A DNA stretch of 64,000 bases from Flagellimonas lutimaris (GTDB lineage: Bacteria; Bacteroidota; Bacteroidia; Flavobacteriales; Flavobacteriaceae): assembly GCF_003581615.1 (NCBI RefSeq), contig NZ_QXFH01000077.1, forward strand, positions 7,501 to 71,500, read 5' to 3'. Shown in pieces: positions 28,681-38,815 of the stretch (position 1 is its first letter; each line of letters opens with the position of its first letter). A program made the translations under genes and the position numbers. Below the pieces are notes generated by a model. The model saw only the letters and a list, made by a program, of their open reading frames with translations. It did no database searches and was not told the DNA's origin.

Positions 28681-28825
28681 TTACAGGTTTAGTTTGGAAA
28701 GATTTGGGACTCCAAAGATGCAGGATAACCTACGTTCAAAAAAGTAAAAGTTGTAAAACGTCTGGTTTTTGTGGGTAAATAATCTTTTGTTGATGTGTCA
28801 TCGATGAACGGTAAACACTACGCGA

Positions 28826-28860
28826 TAAAAAGCCCCCTCAAAGTTAATTGAGAGGGCCTT
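28826..28860 (-). terminator. Intrinsic terminator of the FAS1 gene
   Basis: On the minus strand an imperfect stem (AAGGCCCTCTCAA with TTGAGGGGGCTT) is followed by TTTTTATCG, 30 bases after the FAS1 stop codon at 28891. Confidence 0.7.
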
Positions 28861-28890
28861 AAATGCACTATTTATGTAATCAAAAACTAA

Positions 28891-30759
28891 TTAATTTGTA
28901 GTATCTGGAATTAGTACAGTGTCCACTACGTGGATTACACCATTGATAGCCTGGACATCCACAGCATCAATACCAATACCTGGGTTTCCTGCACCATCTG
29001 TGATATCTGCAATATTATCGCCAGTTCCTGGTAGGTTGATAGTGATCATATCACCTTCTAAAGTAGTTGCGGTGGCACCATCGCTCAAATCACCTGAACG
29101 TACATTGGCTCCGGCTACTACGTGGTGTTGTAATATTGGAATCAAGTCAGCTTCTGCTGGAATACTGGCCAAGGCATCAAATGCAGTGTTTGTAGGAGCG
29201 AATACAGTGAATGGGTCGCTTCCTGCACCATCTTGGGCAGACAATACGCTTACAAAATCCGTGTTTGGTGTCAATTCGGTCAATGCTTGTACCAATGTGG
29301 AGAAGTTGGGGTCGGCTGCAGCAAAAGTCACTACAGTAGGTAAGTCGATTACTGCATCCACGGTGTGAATAACTCCATTGCTAGCTACAATGTCGGCCAT
29401 CATCACATTGCTGGTTCCGTTTAAGGTAACTCCATCATCTGTATTAATGTATAAGCTCAAATTTTCATCTGTAGCAAATTCTGCAGCCGTGTTCACATAG
29501 GAATTAGTCAATCCTGAAGAGAATGCCGCAGCACCCACAACTACATGGTTGGATAGAATGGCATTTAAGTCATTGGTATTTGGATTGGTGAATGCGCTAA
29601 AGGCATCGTTCCCAGGAGCAAATACTGTGAAGGTCTCTTCTTCGTTGGACAACAAATCTGTAAAGGTTGTGTTTCCACCATCTGTCAAAGCACCTACTAA
29701 TGAGGTCAATCCTGGGTTGGCAACAGCATGATCTACAATATTTGGAATATCGATTACGGCATTAACAACGTGTACTATTCCGTTCAATGCTTTTACATCT
29801 GGAGTTACTACTGAAGAAACACCATTAAAGGTAACACCATCGGTTGTATCGAAGAACAAGCTTACATTTTGATCTCCGGCTCCAGTGGCCAAAGTGCTTG
29901 TGTATCCGGAGCCAAGTCCGGTAAGATCGGTAGAAGAAACTTCACCACTGATCACGTGGTTTAATAATACATTGGTAAGCACATCCACAGGGACATCAGC
30001 TAGAGCTGCTCCATCAAGGAATGTTTCAAAAGCTTCATCGGTCGGAGCCAATACTGTAAATGGCCCATCACCACGTAATACAGTGGGTAAATCTCCATCA
30101 GCTGCTACAAGGGCGGCCACTAAATTCTGTAGGTTTTCATTTCCAATAGCTAAATCTGTAATCGGGACCAAAATAATGTCGGCCAATTCGTCCAGTATCG
30201 TTTGAGGTAATAAAACCTTATCAATGATATGCACTACACCATTGGAAACTTCAATATCGGCAGCAGTCACTTCAGCATCAACATCTGTTGCATCTCCAAT
30301 AAATACTCCTCCTTGAGTGGATACTTGTAGGGTAGAACCTTGCAAAGTGGTAATGCTTTGTCCATCGCTCAAATCAGTTGACAGAACGGCAGCGTCAGCT
30401 ACAACGTGATAGGTTAAAATAACGGCAAGCAAATCTTGTAGTTGTTGGGAACTAAAGTCATCCAACGAATCAAATCCATCAAGTTGTGCTAATAAATCGT
30501 TGAAGGCTTGATTGGTCGGTGCGAAAACCGTAAAAGGTCCTTCGCTGCTTAGGGCAGCTACTAAGTCGTTATTGGCACTTTCATCGGCTTTTTGCAAAGC
30601 ACTCACTAAAGTACTCAATTCAGCTGTTGCCTGAGCAGCATCAACAATGGTTGTTACCTCCTCGGGCGGCATGTTTCCGTCATCATCGTCTGAACAGGAC
30701 ACAATGGTGACTAGTGAAACTAATAAAGTCAGTCGGGATAAAATTTTAAATGCTTTCAT
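28891..30759 (-). CDS. Lipoprotein with four fasciclin (FAS1) domains
   Basis: A 622-residue lipoprotein with signal ILSRLTLLVSLVTIVSCSDD, an acidic linker and four FAS1 modules of about 140 residues. Each has the H1/H2 motifs FTVFAPTNQAFNDLLAQL-like and NGVVHIIDKVLLP-like (the others end VHVVNAVID, IHTVDAVID and IHVVDTVLIP). FAS1 domains mediate adhesion in the extracellular matrix; bacterial members are surface or secreted. The four modules diverge clearly at DNA level, so recent duplication is unlikely. A box TAATTTTG lies at 30855-30862, about 95 bases upstream. Confidence 0.92.
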   Translation of the reverse strand: MKAFKILSRLTLLVSLVTIVSCSDDDDGNMPPEEVTTIVDAAQATAELSTLVSALQKADESANNDLVAALSSEGPFTVFAPTNQAFNDLLAQLDGFDSLDDFSSQQLQDLLAVILTYHVVADAAVLSTDLSDGQSITTLQGSTLQVSTQGGVFIGDATDVDAEVTAADIEVSNGVVHIIDKVLLPQTILDELADIILVPITDLAIGNENLQNLVAALVAADGDLPTVLRGDGPFTVLAPTDEAFETFLDGAALADVPVDVLTNVLLNHVISGEVSSTDLTGLGSGYTSTLATGAGDQNVSLFFDTTDGVTFNGVSSVVTPDVKALNGIVHVVNAVIDIPNIVDHAVANPGLTSLVGALTDGGNTTFTDLLSNEEETFTVFAPGNDAFSAFTNPNTNDLNAILSNHVVVGAAAFSSGLTNSYVNTAAEFATDENLSLYINTDDGVTLNGTSNVMMADIVASNGVIHTVDAVIDLPTVVTFAAADPNFSTLVQALTELTPNTDFVSVLSAQDGAGSDPFTVFAPTNTAFDALASIPAEADLIPILQHHVVAGANVRSGDLSDGATATTLEGDMITINLPGTGDNIADITDGAGNPGIGIDAVDVQAINGVIHVVDTVLIPDTTN

Positions 30760-30942
30760 GTCGTTGAATTATATATCTGATTGTTTAATGTTATAAAATT
30801 ATACTTAAACAAAATAAGAACAATACTGTTTAACATTTTGATGTAAAACTTTAACAAAATTAAAATTCTAGTTGTCTGTAGGTTATAAATGGAAGGTTTT
30901 TCCTTTAAGACATAATTATCATATTAAATGAGCGTCAATTCG

Positions 30943-30950
30943 TATTTTTG
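30943..30950 (+). promoter_or_regulatory. -7 box of the mnmA promoter
   Basis: TATTTTTG, an exact TAnnTTTG match, 18 bases before the mnmA ATG at 30969. Confidence 0.5.
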
Positions 30951-30968
30951 TAGCCTTAAATCATTGCA

Positions 30969-32159
30969 ATGAAAAAGGTTGTTGTTGGACTTTCGGGAGG
31001 AGTGGATTCAAGCGTAGCTGCCTATTTGCTCAAAGAGCAAGGGTATGATGTGATTGGTCTGTTCATGAAGAACTGGCATGACGATTCCGTTACCATTTCT
31101 GAAGAATGCCCATGGTTAGAAGACAGCAACGATGCATTGATTGTTGCCGAAAAGTTGGGAATTCCGTTCCAAACGGTGGACCTAAGTACGGAATACAAGG
31201 AGCGTATCGTTGATTATATGTTCAATGAATATGAAAGAGGAAGAACACCCAATCCCGATGTACTTTGCAACCGCGAGATAAAGTTTGACGTGTTTATGAA
31301 AATCGCCCTGCAATTGGGTGCCGATTACGTAGCTACAGGACATTATTGCCGAAAGGGAACCATCAAAAATCAGGATGGAACCGAAACCTATCAGCTTTTA
31401 TCTGGAAAAGATCCAAACAAAGATCAATCCTATTTTCTTTGTCAACTATCCCAAGAGCAATTGTCGAAGACCTTATTTCCTATTGGAGAACTGTTAAAGC
31501 CAGAGGTTCGAAAAATAGCGGCAGAAAATAATTTGATTACTGCCGATAAAAAAGACTCTCAAGGATTGTGCTTTATTGGAAAGGTGCACTTGCCCGAATT
31601 TTTGCAACAAAAATTGAAACCAAAAAAAGGTGTGATAGTGGAAGTTCCTAGTGATGCTTCCCAATTCCAGACAACTGTCCCAGACTTTCGAAATGAGCGG
31701 GAAAAATTGGTCTTTCAAGCCGAGAAACCTGTCTATTCCCAGGCGGATGGAAAAGTTGTGGGCGAACACCAAGGCGCACATTATTTTACTATAGGACAGC
31801 GAAAAGGACTGAATGTCGGTGGTACCAAGGAACCGCTGTTCGTCATCGATACCGATGTGGACAAGAACATTATTTATACTGGTCAAGGCAAATCTCACCC
31901 TGGACTATTGCGCAACACTTTATTTATAAAAGAGGATGAGTTGCATTGGGTACGTCCAGATTTGGCTTTAAACGTTGATGAGACCATGGAGGTGATGGCG
32001 CGTATCCGATATCGTCAGCCATTGCAGCCAGCAACTCTTTACAAAGTAAAGAATGGTTTGTTTGTTGATTTCAAGGAGAAACAATCTGCCATTACGGAGG
32101 GCCAGTTTGCCGCTTGGTACAGTAATGATGAATTGATTGGTTCTGGGGTGATTTCATAG
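30969..32159 (+). CDS. mnmA: tRNA-specific 2-thiouridylase MnmA
   Basis: A 396-residue enzyme that adds sulfur at position 2 of U34 in Lys, Glu and Gln tRNAs. The PP-loop is [20 protein letters not shown] at the N-terminus. The catalytic Cys is in [16 protein letters not shown] (~100) and its partner in [11 protein letters not shown] (~203). The C-terminal RNA-binding barrel has [14 protein letters not shown] and [13 protein letters not shown]. The middle segment near residues 45-60 ([15 protein letters not shown]) is the longer form seen in Bacteroidota. It is followed 50 bases on by the flavin oxidoreductase gene. Confidence 0.97.
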   Translation: MKKVVVGLSGGVDSSVAAYLLKEQGYDVIGLFMKNWHDDSVTISEECPWLEDSNDALIVAEKLGIPFQTVDLSTEYKERIVDYMFNEYERGRTPNPDVLCNREIKFDVFMKIALQLGADYVATGHYCRKGTIKNQDGTETYQLLSGKDPNKDQSYFLCQLSQEQLSKTLFPIGELLKPEVRKIAAENNLITADKKDSQGLCFIGKVHLPEFLQQKLKPKKGVIVEVPSDASQFQTTVPDFRNEREKLVFQAEKPVYSQADGKVVGEHQGAHYFTIGQRKGLNVGGTKEPLFVIDTDVDKNIIYTGQGKSHPGLLRNTLFIKEDELHWVRPDLALNVDETMEVMARIRYRQPLQPATLYKVKNGLFVDFKEKQSAITEGQFAAWYSNDELIGSGVIS

Positions 32160-32209
32160 ACAACTTCCATATTTTGATTATTTTGGTGGAAAACTGAATA
32201 AAAGTCTTC

Positions 32210-33151
32210 ATGCAAAATAAAGTCACACAACTTTTCGGAATAGAATATCCTATCATCCAAGCTGGAATGGTCTGGGCCAGTGGTTGGCGTTTGGCCTCTG
32301 CAGTTTCCAATGCAGGTGGACTGGGCCTGTTGGGAGCAGGTAGTATGTATCCCGAGGTGTTAGAGGAGCATATTGTCAAATGTAAAAAAGTGACGGACAA
32401 ACCTTTTGGGGTCAACGTTCCCATGCTATACCCTGATATCGAGAAGTTGATGAACATTATTGTTGAGCAAGAAGTGAAAATTGTATTTACGTCAGCAGGA
32501 AATCCTAAAACTTGGACCAAATTTCTTCAAGAACAAGGAATCACTGTTGTCCATGTGGTCAGTAGTGTAAAGTTTGCCTTAAAAGCACAAGAAGCGGGAG
32601 TGGATGCTATTGTTGCTGAAGGATTTGAAGCAGGTGGACATAATGGGCGTGATGAAACTACTACTATGGTGTTGATTCCTTCTGTAAAAGAAAAAATAAG
32701 TATTCCCCTAATCGCGGCAGGTGGAATTGCCACGGGCAGGGCCATGTTGGCTGCCATGGTTTTGGGTGCCGATGGTGTTCAGGTGGGGAGTAGATTTGTA
32801 GCCTCTCCGGAAGCATCTTCGCACGAACTATTTAAAAAATGGGTCGTTGAAGCCAAAGAAGGGGATACTCAACTCACCTTAAAAGAACTGGCTCCTGTTC
32901 GATTGCTCAAAAACAAGTTCTTCCAAGATATTCAAGAAGCCTATGCCAATGGAGCTACAAAAGAAGATTTGCAGGCCTTATTGGGAAGGGCAAGGGCCAA
33001 AAAAGGTATGTTCGAAGGGGATATGGATGAAGGTGAATTGGAGATTGGTCAAGTTTCTGGATTGATTCATAACATAACACCCGCATCAAAAATTGTTGAA
33101 GAATTAATAGCGGAGTTCAGCCAAGCAAAAGCCGAAATACTCGACTATTAA
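32210..33151 (+). CDS. NAD(P)H-dependent flavin oxidoreductase (nitronate monooxygenase/FabK-like)
   Basis: A 313-residue FMN TIM-barrel enzyme. IEYPIIQAGMVWASGWRLAS is the family opening, AEGFEAGGHNGRDETTTMVL has the His often catalytic in nitronate monooxygenases, and IAAGGIATGRAMLAAMVLGA and GVQVGSRF bind the FMN phosphate. Relatives either oxidise nitronates with oxygen or act as enoyl-ACP reductase FabK; sequence alone does not decide. It lies 50 bases after mnmA and may share its transcript. Confidence 0.88.
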   Translation: MQNKVTQLFGIEYPIIQAGMVWASGWRLASAVSNAGGLGLLGAGSMYPEVLEEHIVKCKKVTDKPFGVNVPMLYPDIEKLMNIIVEQEVKIVFTSAGNPKTWTKFLQEQGITVVHVVSSVKFALKAQEAGVDAIVAEGFEAGGHNGRDETTTMVLIPSVKEKISIPLIAAGGIATGRAMLAAMVLGADGVQVGSRFVASPEASSHELFKKWVVEAKEGDTQLTLKELAPVRLLKNKFFQDIQEAYANGATKEDLQALLGRARAKKGMFEGDMDEGELEIGQVSGLIHNITPASKIVEELIAEFSQAKAEILDY

Positions 33152-33200
33152 GGTATTTCGCTAAAAGTTTAGGAAACTTTTAATACTTTTACACTGCGCA

Positions 33201-33674
33201 ATGAGAACACTAATCCCCACACTACTCTTTTTTGTGCTCGCCTCGCATTGCCATGGGCAAGTGGAGCGGGACAAAGCACTTCATTTTTTGGGGGGAAATC
33301 TTTTTGGCCTGGCAGGGGCTGGAATTGCCAAACAAGCTTCAGAAGGGAATCGTATCTGGACCTTTGTAGGGTCTGTTGCGGGCAGTACCCTTATTGGGTT
33401 GGCTAAAGAAACTGTTGATGCTGGGCAAAGGGATAATGGTTGGGACAATGATGATCTTGCAGCTACTATTCTCGGTGGTGTTACCGTTGGTGTGACTATA
33501 GATCTTTTCTCCAAGAAAGATGACAAGAGACGTTTGCGTGGTCGATATTCCAATTTGGATTTAAAGAAGAAAAAACGTTTTCTACAACCTAAAACGGAAT
33601 TCGTTGTTTTGGATGATAAACTTCCATCATTGAATACGTTGGGAATTTCCAATCAGCAGCTTTCCGTTAAATAA
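33201..33674 (+). CDS. Small exported YfiM/DUF2279-like protein
   Basis: A 157-residue protein with a signal peptide (RTLIPTLLFFVLASHCHGQ). The motif DKALHFLGG at the mature N-terminus, glycine-rich helices (VGSVAGSTLIGLAKE) and DNDDLAATILGGVTVGV resemble the YfiM/DUF2279 family of small envelope proteins, whose pattern is DKxxHFxxG, KE, then DLxAxxxG. The C-terminus is basic (KKKKRFLQPK). The function is unknown. A weak box TACTTTTA precedes the ATG. Its end overlaps the convergent DUF58 gene by 8 bases. Confidence 0.7.
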   Translation: MRTLIPTLLFFVLASHCHGQVERDKALHFLGGNLFGLAGAGIAKQASEGNRIWTFVGSVAGSTLIGLAKETVDAGQRDNGWDNDDLAATILGGVTVGVTIDLFSKKDDKRRLRGRYSNLDLKKKKRFLQPKTEFVVLDDKLPSLNTLGISNQQLSVK

Positions 33675-34998
33675 TTCCCCTCGCTTTTATTTCTAAATAT
33701 TTATTGATGGTATTTACCGTCAATTCTTCTGGTTTGGTCAAAATAGTCTGTATGCCATATTTTTGAAGTTCTTTCTGCATCAATCGTTTTTCCAAAGAAA
33801 ACTTTTCAGCGATTGTTTTATGGTATATGGCCTGTAAATCCTCTGTATCTTCTGCAATCAGAGATTCCAATTCGGTATTTTCAAAGAAAATAACTACTAA
33901 AACATGTTTTTTCGCCATGGCCAAGATATAGGGCAATTGCCGTTGTAGTCCTGACATATGTTCAAAATTGGTGTAAAGTAATAATAAACTTCGCTGGTTG
34001 ACCTTGCGTTTTACATGGGCATACAACAATCCAAAATCTGAATCGGAAAAAGTTGTGGAAATGTTGTACAAACTCTCCATGATGGTATTCAAGTGTGTGA
34101 GTTTTTGCACAGCGGGCACGAAGGTTTCAATCTTTTTGGAGAAGGTGAGTAATCCTGTTTTGTCGTTTCGTTTTAGGGCAACATTGGAGAAAGCCAATGC
34201 TGAATTGATGGCATAATCCAATAAACTCAAACCATTAAAGGGCATTTTCATGACCCTCCCTGTATCAATAATGGAATAAATAGGTTGCGACCTTTCATCT
34301 TGGTACTGGTTTACCATCAACTGATTCTTTTTGGCAGTAGCTTTCCAATTTATGGTGCGCACATCATCTCCTTTAATATATTCTTTGATTTGCTCAAACT
34401 CCTGGGTGTGGCCAATACGCCTTATTTTTTTTAGTCCAAATTCTGTCAAACGATTGCTGGTGGCCAAAAAATCATATTGTTGCATTTGAATGATGGAAGG
34501 GTACACGGGGACCATCTGATCCTTTTGGAACACAAATTTCCTTTTGATGATACGCAGGGGGGAGGAGGCAAAAACAATCAAATTACCAAAAACATATTCG
34601 CCACGTTCAACAGGCCGTACCGAATATTCAAAATAATGGGGTTCTCCTTTCTGCAATTGAGTCTTATGTTCAAAATCCCTTTTTTGGAATTGAACGGGCA
34701 ATTCATCAATAATGGATACTTCCGCTTTAAAAGGGTATTTGGAATTTAGATGAACCGATAAAATATTTTGGTCGCTGTTTGATAATTTCTGGGGTAGATT
34801 TCGGTGTGCTTTGATGGCGTTTGGTGTAGCGTACAAAAAATACAGGTCCAAGAAGAAGAGCGCCATTAAAAGGAATACCAATAACCAAGCAATAGGGTAA
34901 AGGGTTGGCACCCAATAGGAAATTACAAAGCATGCGGATAGCAGGGCGATATACCGAAAGAAAATATTATGTATGTAGAGCGACCGAAGAAATGCCAT
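33667..34998 (-). CDS. DUF58 domain protein of the MoxR cluster
   Basis: A 443-residue protein with two N-terminal membrane helices (YIALLSACFVISYW and YPIAWLLVFLLMALFF), a beta-rich middle and the DUF58 signature GDDVRTINWKATAKKNQLMV (~205-225), followed by a von Willebrand A-like fold (YSIIDTGRVMKMPF, LLLLYTNFEHMSGL). DUF58 proteins are the regular partner of MoxR ATPases and are thought to be assembled or remodelled by them. It is the last gene of the six-gene operon, two bases after moxR. Confidence 0.92.
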   Translation of the reverse strand: MAFLRSLYIHNIFFRYIALLSACFVISYWVPTLYPIAWLLVFLLMALFFLDLYFLYATPNAIKAHRNLPQKLSNSDQNILSVHLNSKYPFKAEVSIIDELPVQFQKRDFEHKTQLQKGEPHYFEYSVRPVERGEYVFGNLIVFASSPLRIIKRKFVFQKDQMVPVYPSIIQMQQYDFLATSNRLTEFGLKKIRRIGHTQEFEQIKEYIKGDDVRTINWKATAKKNQLMVNQYQDERSQPIYSIIDTGRVMKMPFNGLSLLDYAINSALAFSNVALKRNDKTGLLTFSKKIETFVPAVQKLTHLNTIMESLYNISTTFSDSDFGLLYAHVKRKVNQRSLLLLYTNFEHMSGLQRQLPYILAMAKKHVLVVIFFENTELESLIAEDTEDLQAIYHKTIAEKFSLEKRLMQKELQKYGIQTILTKPEELTVNTINKYLEIKARGII

Positions 34999-35000
34999 GT

Positions 35001-35996
35001 TTATCGTGGAATTTCAACGGACTCCATAATCATGGAGACTACATTTTCGGTGGTCATGCCTTCCATTTCCCTTTCTGGGGTTAAAATAACCCTGTGATTA
35101 AGTACGGGCACCAAAGCTTTCTTTACATCTTCTGGGATTACAAAATCCCGTCCAGAAATTGCGGCAAAGGCCTTTGCCGCTGTAAGTGTTGCAATAGAGG
35201 CTCTTGGAGAAGCACCTAAGTACAAATGAGGGTGGTTTCTGGTTTGTGTGATAATATTGGCGATGTAGTCCAATATTTTTTGCTCGACCACCACTTCGTG
35301 AATATTCTTCTTGAATTCAATCAATTTTTTAGGGGTAAGTACTGCTTTAATTTGGTCCTGTGGTTTTTCTCCCTTTCGCTCGTGGTGGTTTTGCAGAATT
35401 ATTATTTCTTCCTCAACCGAAGGGTAATCCACTTTAATTTTGAAAAGGAAACGGTCCAATTGAGCTTCGGGCAGCGCATAGGTGCCTTCTTGTTCAATGG
35501 GGTTTTGGGTGGCCAAAACCATAAAAGGTTGGCCCATTTTATATGTGGTCCCATCCACGGTGGCTTGCCGTTCTTCCATGGTTTCAAAAAGGGCTGCCTG
35601 TGTTTTCGCAGGAGCACGGTTGATTTCATCAATCAAAATAATGTTTGAAAAAATAGGCCCTTTTTTAAATTCGAATTCCGTGGTCTTAGTGTTGAATACA
35701 GAAGTTCCCAAAATATCACTCGGCATTAAATCCGGCGTAAATTGAATACGACTGAATTCAGTTTTTAGTGTTTTCGCAAAGAGTTTGGCAGTTACCGTTT
35801 TTGCAATGCCGGGCACCCCCTCAATCAAAGCATGTCCATCTGCTAGAATTGAAATAATCAGAAGTTCAATAAAATCTTTTTGTCCCACGATTATGGTGGA
35901 CAATTCTTTTTTTATCTGTTCTACTGTGCCCCTTAATTCTTCCAAGGGGACCCTATTGTCAAAATTCAGGTCGTTATTTTCGTTATTTTCCATCAA
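35001..35996 (-). CDS. MoxR family AAA+ ATPase
   Basis: A 331-residue AAA_3 ATPase. Walker A is GVPGIAKTVTAKL (~65), Walker B ILIDEINRAPAKTQAALFE (~125), sensor 1 is in MVLATQNPIEQEGTYALPEA, followed by QLDRFLFK with the arginine finger, and LGASPRASIATLTAAKA is the sensor 2 region. The C-terminal lid matches AAA_lid_2. MoxR proteins act as chaperone-like motors on VWA-domain partners. The start overlaps the DUF4350 gene by 14 bases, showing tight coupling. The DUF58 partner follows directly. Confidence 0.95.
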   Translation of the reverse strand: MMENNENNDLNFDNRVPLEELRGTVEQIKKELSTIIVGQKDFIELLIISILADGHALIEGVPGIAKTVTAKLFAKTLKTEFSRIQFTPDLMPSDILGTSVFNTKTTEFEFKKGPIFSNIILIDEINRAPAKTQAALFETMEERQATVDGTTYKMGQPFMVLATQNPIEQEGTYALPEAQLDRFLFKIKVDYPSVEEEIIILQNHHERKGEKPQDQIKAVLTPKKLIEFKKNIHEVVVEQKILDYIANIITQTRNHPHLYLGASPRASIATLTAAKAFAAISGRDFVIPEDVKKALVPVLNHRVILTPEREMEGMTTENVVSMIMESVEIPR

Positions 35997-37200
35997 CGTT
36001 TGCTTTAAATGCTTGTATTTTTTGATTCAGATTCTTTAGTTCGGTTTCGGTCACGTATTGTTTGGTCTTCAGTTTTGAGATCATGCTTATCAAAGCTTTT
36101 ACTTCTTTTAAATCAGTATTGCTTCGAAGAGAGAGATTCCTCAAAAATGTTTCGTCTTCTAAATTTTGGGTGGAAACATATAATTTGGACCTGATATATT
36201 CCAAAAAGTAATCAATTTTATGTTTGGTTATCAAGGGCAGTTCTCCTTTTTCAAAATACATATCGGCAATGGTACGCGTAAATGCCAAGGTCTGATTTTT
36301 TAAAGGGGTTACAACGGGAATGGCTCGTTGCTTTCTTTTTCCTTCAAAAATTATGTAAATGAGGCCCCCGATCAGTACAAGATAATAGGCCCATTTAAAT
36401 TCTTTGGTGTTCAAGAATAGATACATGGGGGAGGTATAAAAGGATTTTCCTGATTTATGAAAATTATCCATGTAAATCTGTCCATTCCTACCCAAATAGG
36501 ACAATAGCCCTGCTGTATATTCCACATTATTATCCTTTAGGATAAAGTAATTGGTAAAGGCCTTTGGAAAACTGGTCAAAACAATTTCTCCCTTCCCAAA
36601 AGGTTGCTTTATGGAGTTTATATGTTTGGTAGTGGTATCCGTGCTGTCCGATGGGGAATACACTTGCCCAAGAACCGTAGTGCGCAAAGTGTCCAACCGA
36701 TCAAAACTTGTGGTATAATAGTCCTTGGTAAATTCAACCCTTTGGTTCTTGATTTTCGGATTGACCAATTCATAATAAAATAGAGGCTCCAAGGTGCCAT
36801 CATTATAAACATTTTGTTGTTCCAAATGCAGGGTGTCCAATAGTTTTTTTTCAAAAGATCTTGAGGCTACAAAAAGCATATTGCCTTGATTCACCCAATC
36901 CAAAAGGGCATTCAATTCTGCTTCTTCAAACGCAACGGATTCATTTACAAAAAAATAGGTGCCTTTTATGGAGTCGGTTCGTGTAAGGAATTCAAAAGGA
37001 GGTTTTTGTATTTGTTGTATCTTATTTGGAAAGTACTTTTCCATTAAATCATTCAACACATAGGTGCCATAGGGTATCTTATGGTGGGACACATACGAAG
37101 GGAACCAATTGATTTTTTTTGGTTTGTTGTATTCCATGACGAATATGGCCGCTAGGGTCAAAACACCGATCGTTATGTATATCCATCCTTTTTTAGACAT
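35983..37200 (-). CDS. DUF4350 domain membrane protein
   Basis: A 405-residue protein with an N-terminal membrane helix (GWIYITIGVLTLAAIFVME), a periplasmic amidotransferase-like DUF4350 domain (~35-255; GTYVLNDLMEKYFP, YFFVNESVAFEEAELNALLD, GNMLFVASRSFEK), a second helix (WAYYLVLIGGLIYIIFEG, ~275) and a cytoplasmic helical tail. The domain is a predicted sensor or binding module without the catalytic Cys. It overlaps DUF4129 by 8 bases and moxR by 14, so it belongs to the same complex or pathway. Confidence 0.85.
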   Translation of the reverse strand: MSKKGWIYITIGVLTLAAIFVMEYNKPKKINWFPSYVSHHKIPYGTYVLNDLMEKYFPNKIQQIQKPPFEFLTRTDSIKGTYFFVNESVAFEEAELNALLDWVNQGNMLFVASRSFEKKLLDTLHLEQQNVYNDGTLEPLFYYELVNPKIKNQRVEFTKDYYTTSFDRLDTLRTTVLGQVYSPSDSTDTTTKHINSIKQPFGKGEIVLTSFPKAFTNYFILKDNNVEYTAGLLSYLGRNGQIYMDNFHKSGKSFYTSPMYLFLNTKEFKWAYYLVLIGGLIYIIFEGKRKQRAIPVVTPLKNQTLAFTRTIADMYFEKGELPLITKHKIDYFLEYIRSKLYVSTQNLEDETFLRNLSLRSNTDLKEVKALISMISKLKTKQYVTETELKNLNQKIQAFKANVDGK

Positions 37201-37924
37201 GGGTTATCGCGTTTTTTAAGGATGTAAATACGACTTCAGCTTTTTCGTATCGTTCTTGGTCAATATCAAACTCACCGTACCAAACATAATCGTAGAGCAA
37301 AGTGGCTTTTCCAAAATCATTTTTGAGATTGCTCTTGGAAAGCTCTTCTATATAATCATCATTTGTTTTTTGTTGTTGCCAGTCAATCAATTCTTTTTCT
37401 GAAAGTAATTGTAAGATGTAGAGATAATAATAACGTATGGCTAGTCTATAATTTTCATCAATCAATGCATTTTTAATCAATTGCTGAATGTCCTCATTTT
37501 TGATGATGTGCTCATCTTCAGCAAGGGAAACCACATTTGGGTTCTTTCTGTTTTTCCCCATCCCTTGCATATTGGATTTGATAAAAAAACGAATCACCAG
37601 ATACAGGAACAGTGCAAGGAGCAAATAGGGGAGAATTTCTAAAAACACTGCCAAATAACCTTCGGCATTGCCAACGCCAAAAATCCATTCAAAAAATCGG
37701 CGTAAAATATTATAGAACCAATTGGTGATATCGGTCCACCAAGTGCTTTCGACTTTTACCTCTTCATAATTAAAGGTATCATCACCTTTGTAGGTTTCGA
37801 GATCTTCCTTGCTAAATTCAATGGTTTCAATATCCGATGTATCATACTTGACAATAGAATCGTTTTGGGCAAAAAGAATTGTCCATGAAAATAGTAGGTA
37901 TGATAAAGTCAGCTTTTTGTGCAT
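37193..37924 (-). CDS. DUF4129 domain membrane protein
   Basis: A 243-residue protein with a signal peptide (HKKLTLSYLLFSWTILFAQ), an acidic periplasmic stretch, one membrane helix (VFLEILPYLLLALFLYLVIR, ~95-115) and a cytoplasmic DUF4129 domain (ENYRLAIRYYYLYILQLLSE, then WQQQKTNDDYIEEL and YVWYGEFDIDQERYEKAE). DUF4129 accompanies transglutaminase or MoxR/DUF58 genes. It follows the six-TM gene with no spacer and overlaps the DUF4350 gene. Confidence 0.87.
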   Translation of the reverse strand: MHKKLTLSYLLFSWTILFAQNDSIVKYDTSDIETIEFSKEDLETYKGDDTFNYEEVKVESTWWTDITNWFYNILRRFFEWIFGVGNAEGYLAVFLEILPYLLLALFLYLVIRFFIKSNMQGMGKNRKNPNVVSLAEDEHIIKNEDIQQLIKNALIDENYRLAIRYYYLYILQLLSEKELIDWQQQKTNDDYIEELSKSNLKNDFGKATLLYDYVWYGEFDIDQERYEKAEVVFTSLKNAITHV

Positions 37925-38815
37925 CTATTCCTCTGAAGATTTCCCAAGGTTTTCGATACGTTCAAAAGTGCCCGTAAAATTTTTCTTTTCGTTGAGGTTG
38001 AAAAATATCATGGAAGTGGCTACCAAAAAAATAATATTCATAAGGAATTGAACCAAGGTGCTTACTATGTTCAAGAAAAGGTAAATAGGGTCGTTAAAAA
38101 CATTAAAATTCTCAGCATCCATTTCACCGGAAAACACACCCATTTTAATCCACATATAAATGGCGGATGGCAAACTAAAAGCATATGAGGCAATAGCGAC
38201 AATAATATATACCACAAAAAGTGTTGCGAATGTAATCCACCAATTTTCCTTGATTAAGGTGAAACTATATTGATAGGATTCCATGGCATCCTTTTTAAGG
38301 AAAACTAAAATGGCAAAGGAAATGGATAAGGGGACGGCGAGATAAATACCAGGTATTAAACAAAACAATGCCCCAATGAATACGGATAGTCCTACCAAAA
38401 TGCCCAATCCAATCAAGGACCAAAAAGAGCCGTAGACACCTTGTCGGATTTCATCAAAATTTGTAGAACCTTGGTTATTGATATATGATTTTATGTAATG
38501 TAAAACGGTTCCCTGCGCCAGAACATAGGCCGCAATGGAACTGAACATTAAGGCAGCAATTGCCAACATCATAATTATGGGCGAATACAAAGAGTCCGGT
38601 GTATTGCCAACCATCCCTAAATTAAAAATGTCGCCAATGGTATACATATAGAACCCCATGGAAATCAGCATGACCAAAATATAGGGTCCCACAATTTTTA
38701 TAATGGTCCTAAAAAAGGGTTTAAACTCATTTCTAATAAAGGCAAAAGAGTCGGAAAGTATGTCCCCCAATTCACGTTGCTTCTTAAATTCAATGTACTT
38801 ATTGGATGTCTGCAT
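37925..38815 (-). CDS. Six-TM integral membrane protein of the MoxR cluster
   Basis: A 296-residue inner-membrane protein with about six hydrophobic helices (for example IVGPYILVMLISMGFYMYTI, MLAIAALMFSSIAAYVLAQG and LIGLGILVGLSVFIGALFCL). The N-terminal ELGDILSDSFAFIRNEFKPF resembles the GPDP/DUF4013-like membrane domain often placed in SpoIIM-RDD clusters. It overlaps the SpoIIM-like gene by 17 bases and abuts DUF4129. It probably supplies a membrane scaffold or channel. No catalytic residues are recognised. Confidence 0.8.
   Translation of the reverse strand: MQTSNKYIEFKKQRELGDILSDSFAFIRNEFKPFFRTIIKIVGPYILVMLISMGFYMYTIGDIFNLGMVGNTPDSLYSPIIMMLAIAALMFSSIAAYVLAQGTVLHYIKSYINNQGSTNFDEIRQGVYGSFWSLIGLGILVGLSVFIGALFCLIPGIYLAVPLSISFAILVFLKKDAMESYQYSFTLIKENWWITFATLFVVYIIVAIASYAFSLPSAIYMWIKMGVFSGEMDAENFNVFNDPIYLFLNIVSTLVQFLMNIIFLVATSMIFFNLNEKKNFTGTFERIENLGKSSEE

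Noticed and set aside
28677..28825. A further small gene or RNA between the yidC and FAS1 terminators
   Set aside because: No exact -7 box on either strand and no frame with a plausible start.
28891..30759. The FAS1 gene as a DNA repeat array or CRISPR-like structure
   Set aside because: Repetition is only at protein level; the copies differ clearly in DNA and there are no uniform repeats and spacers.
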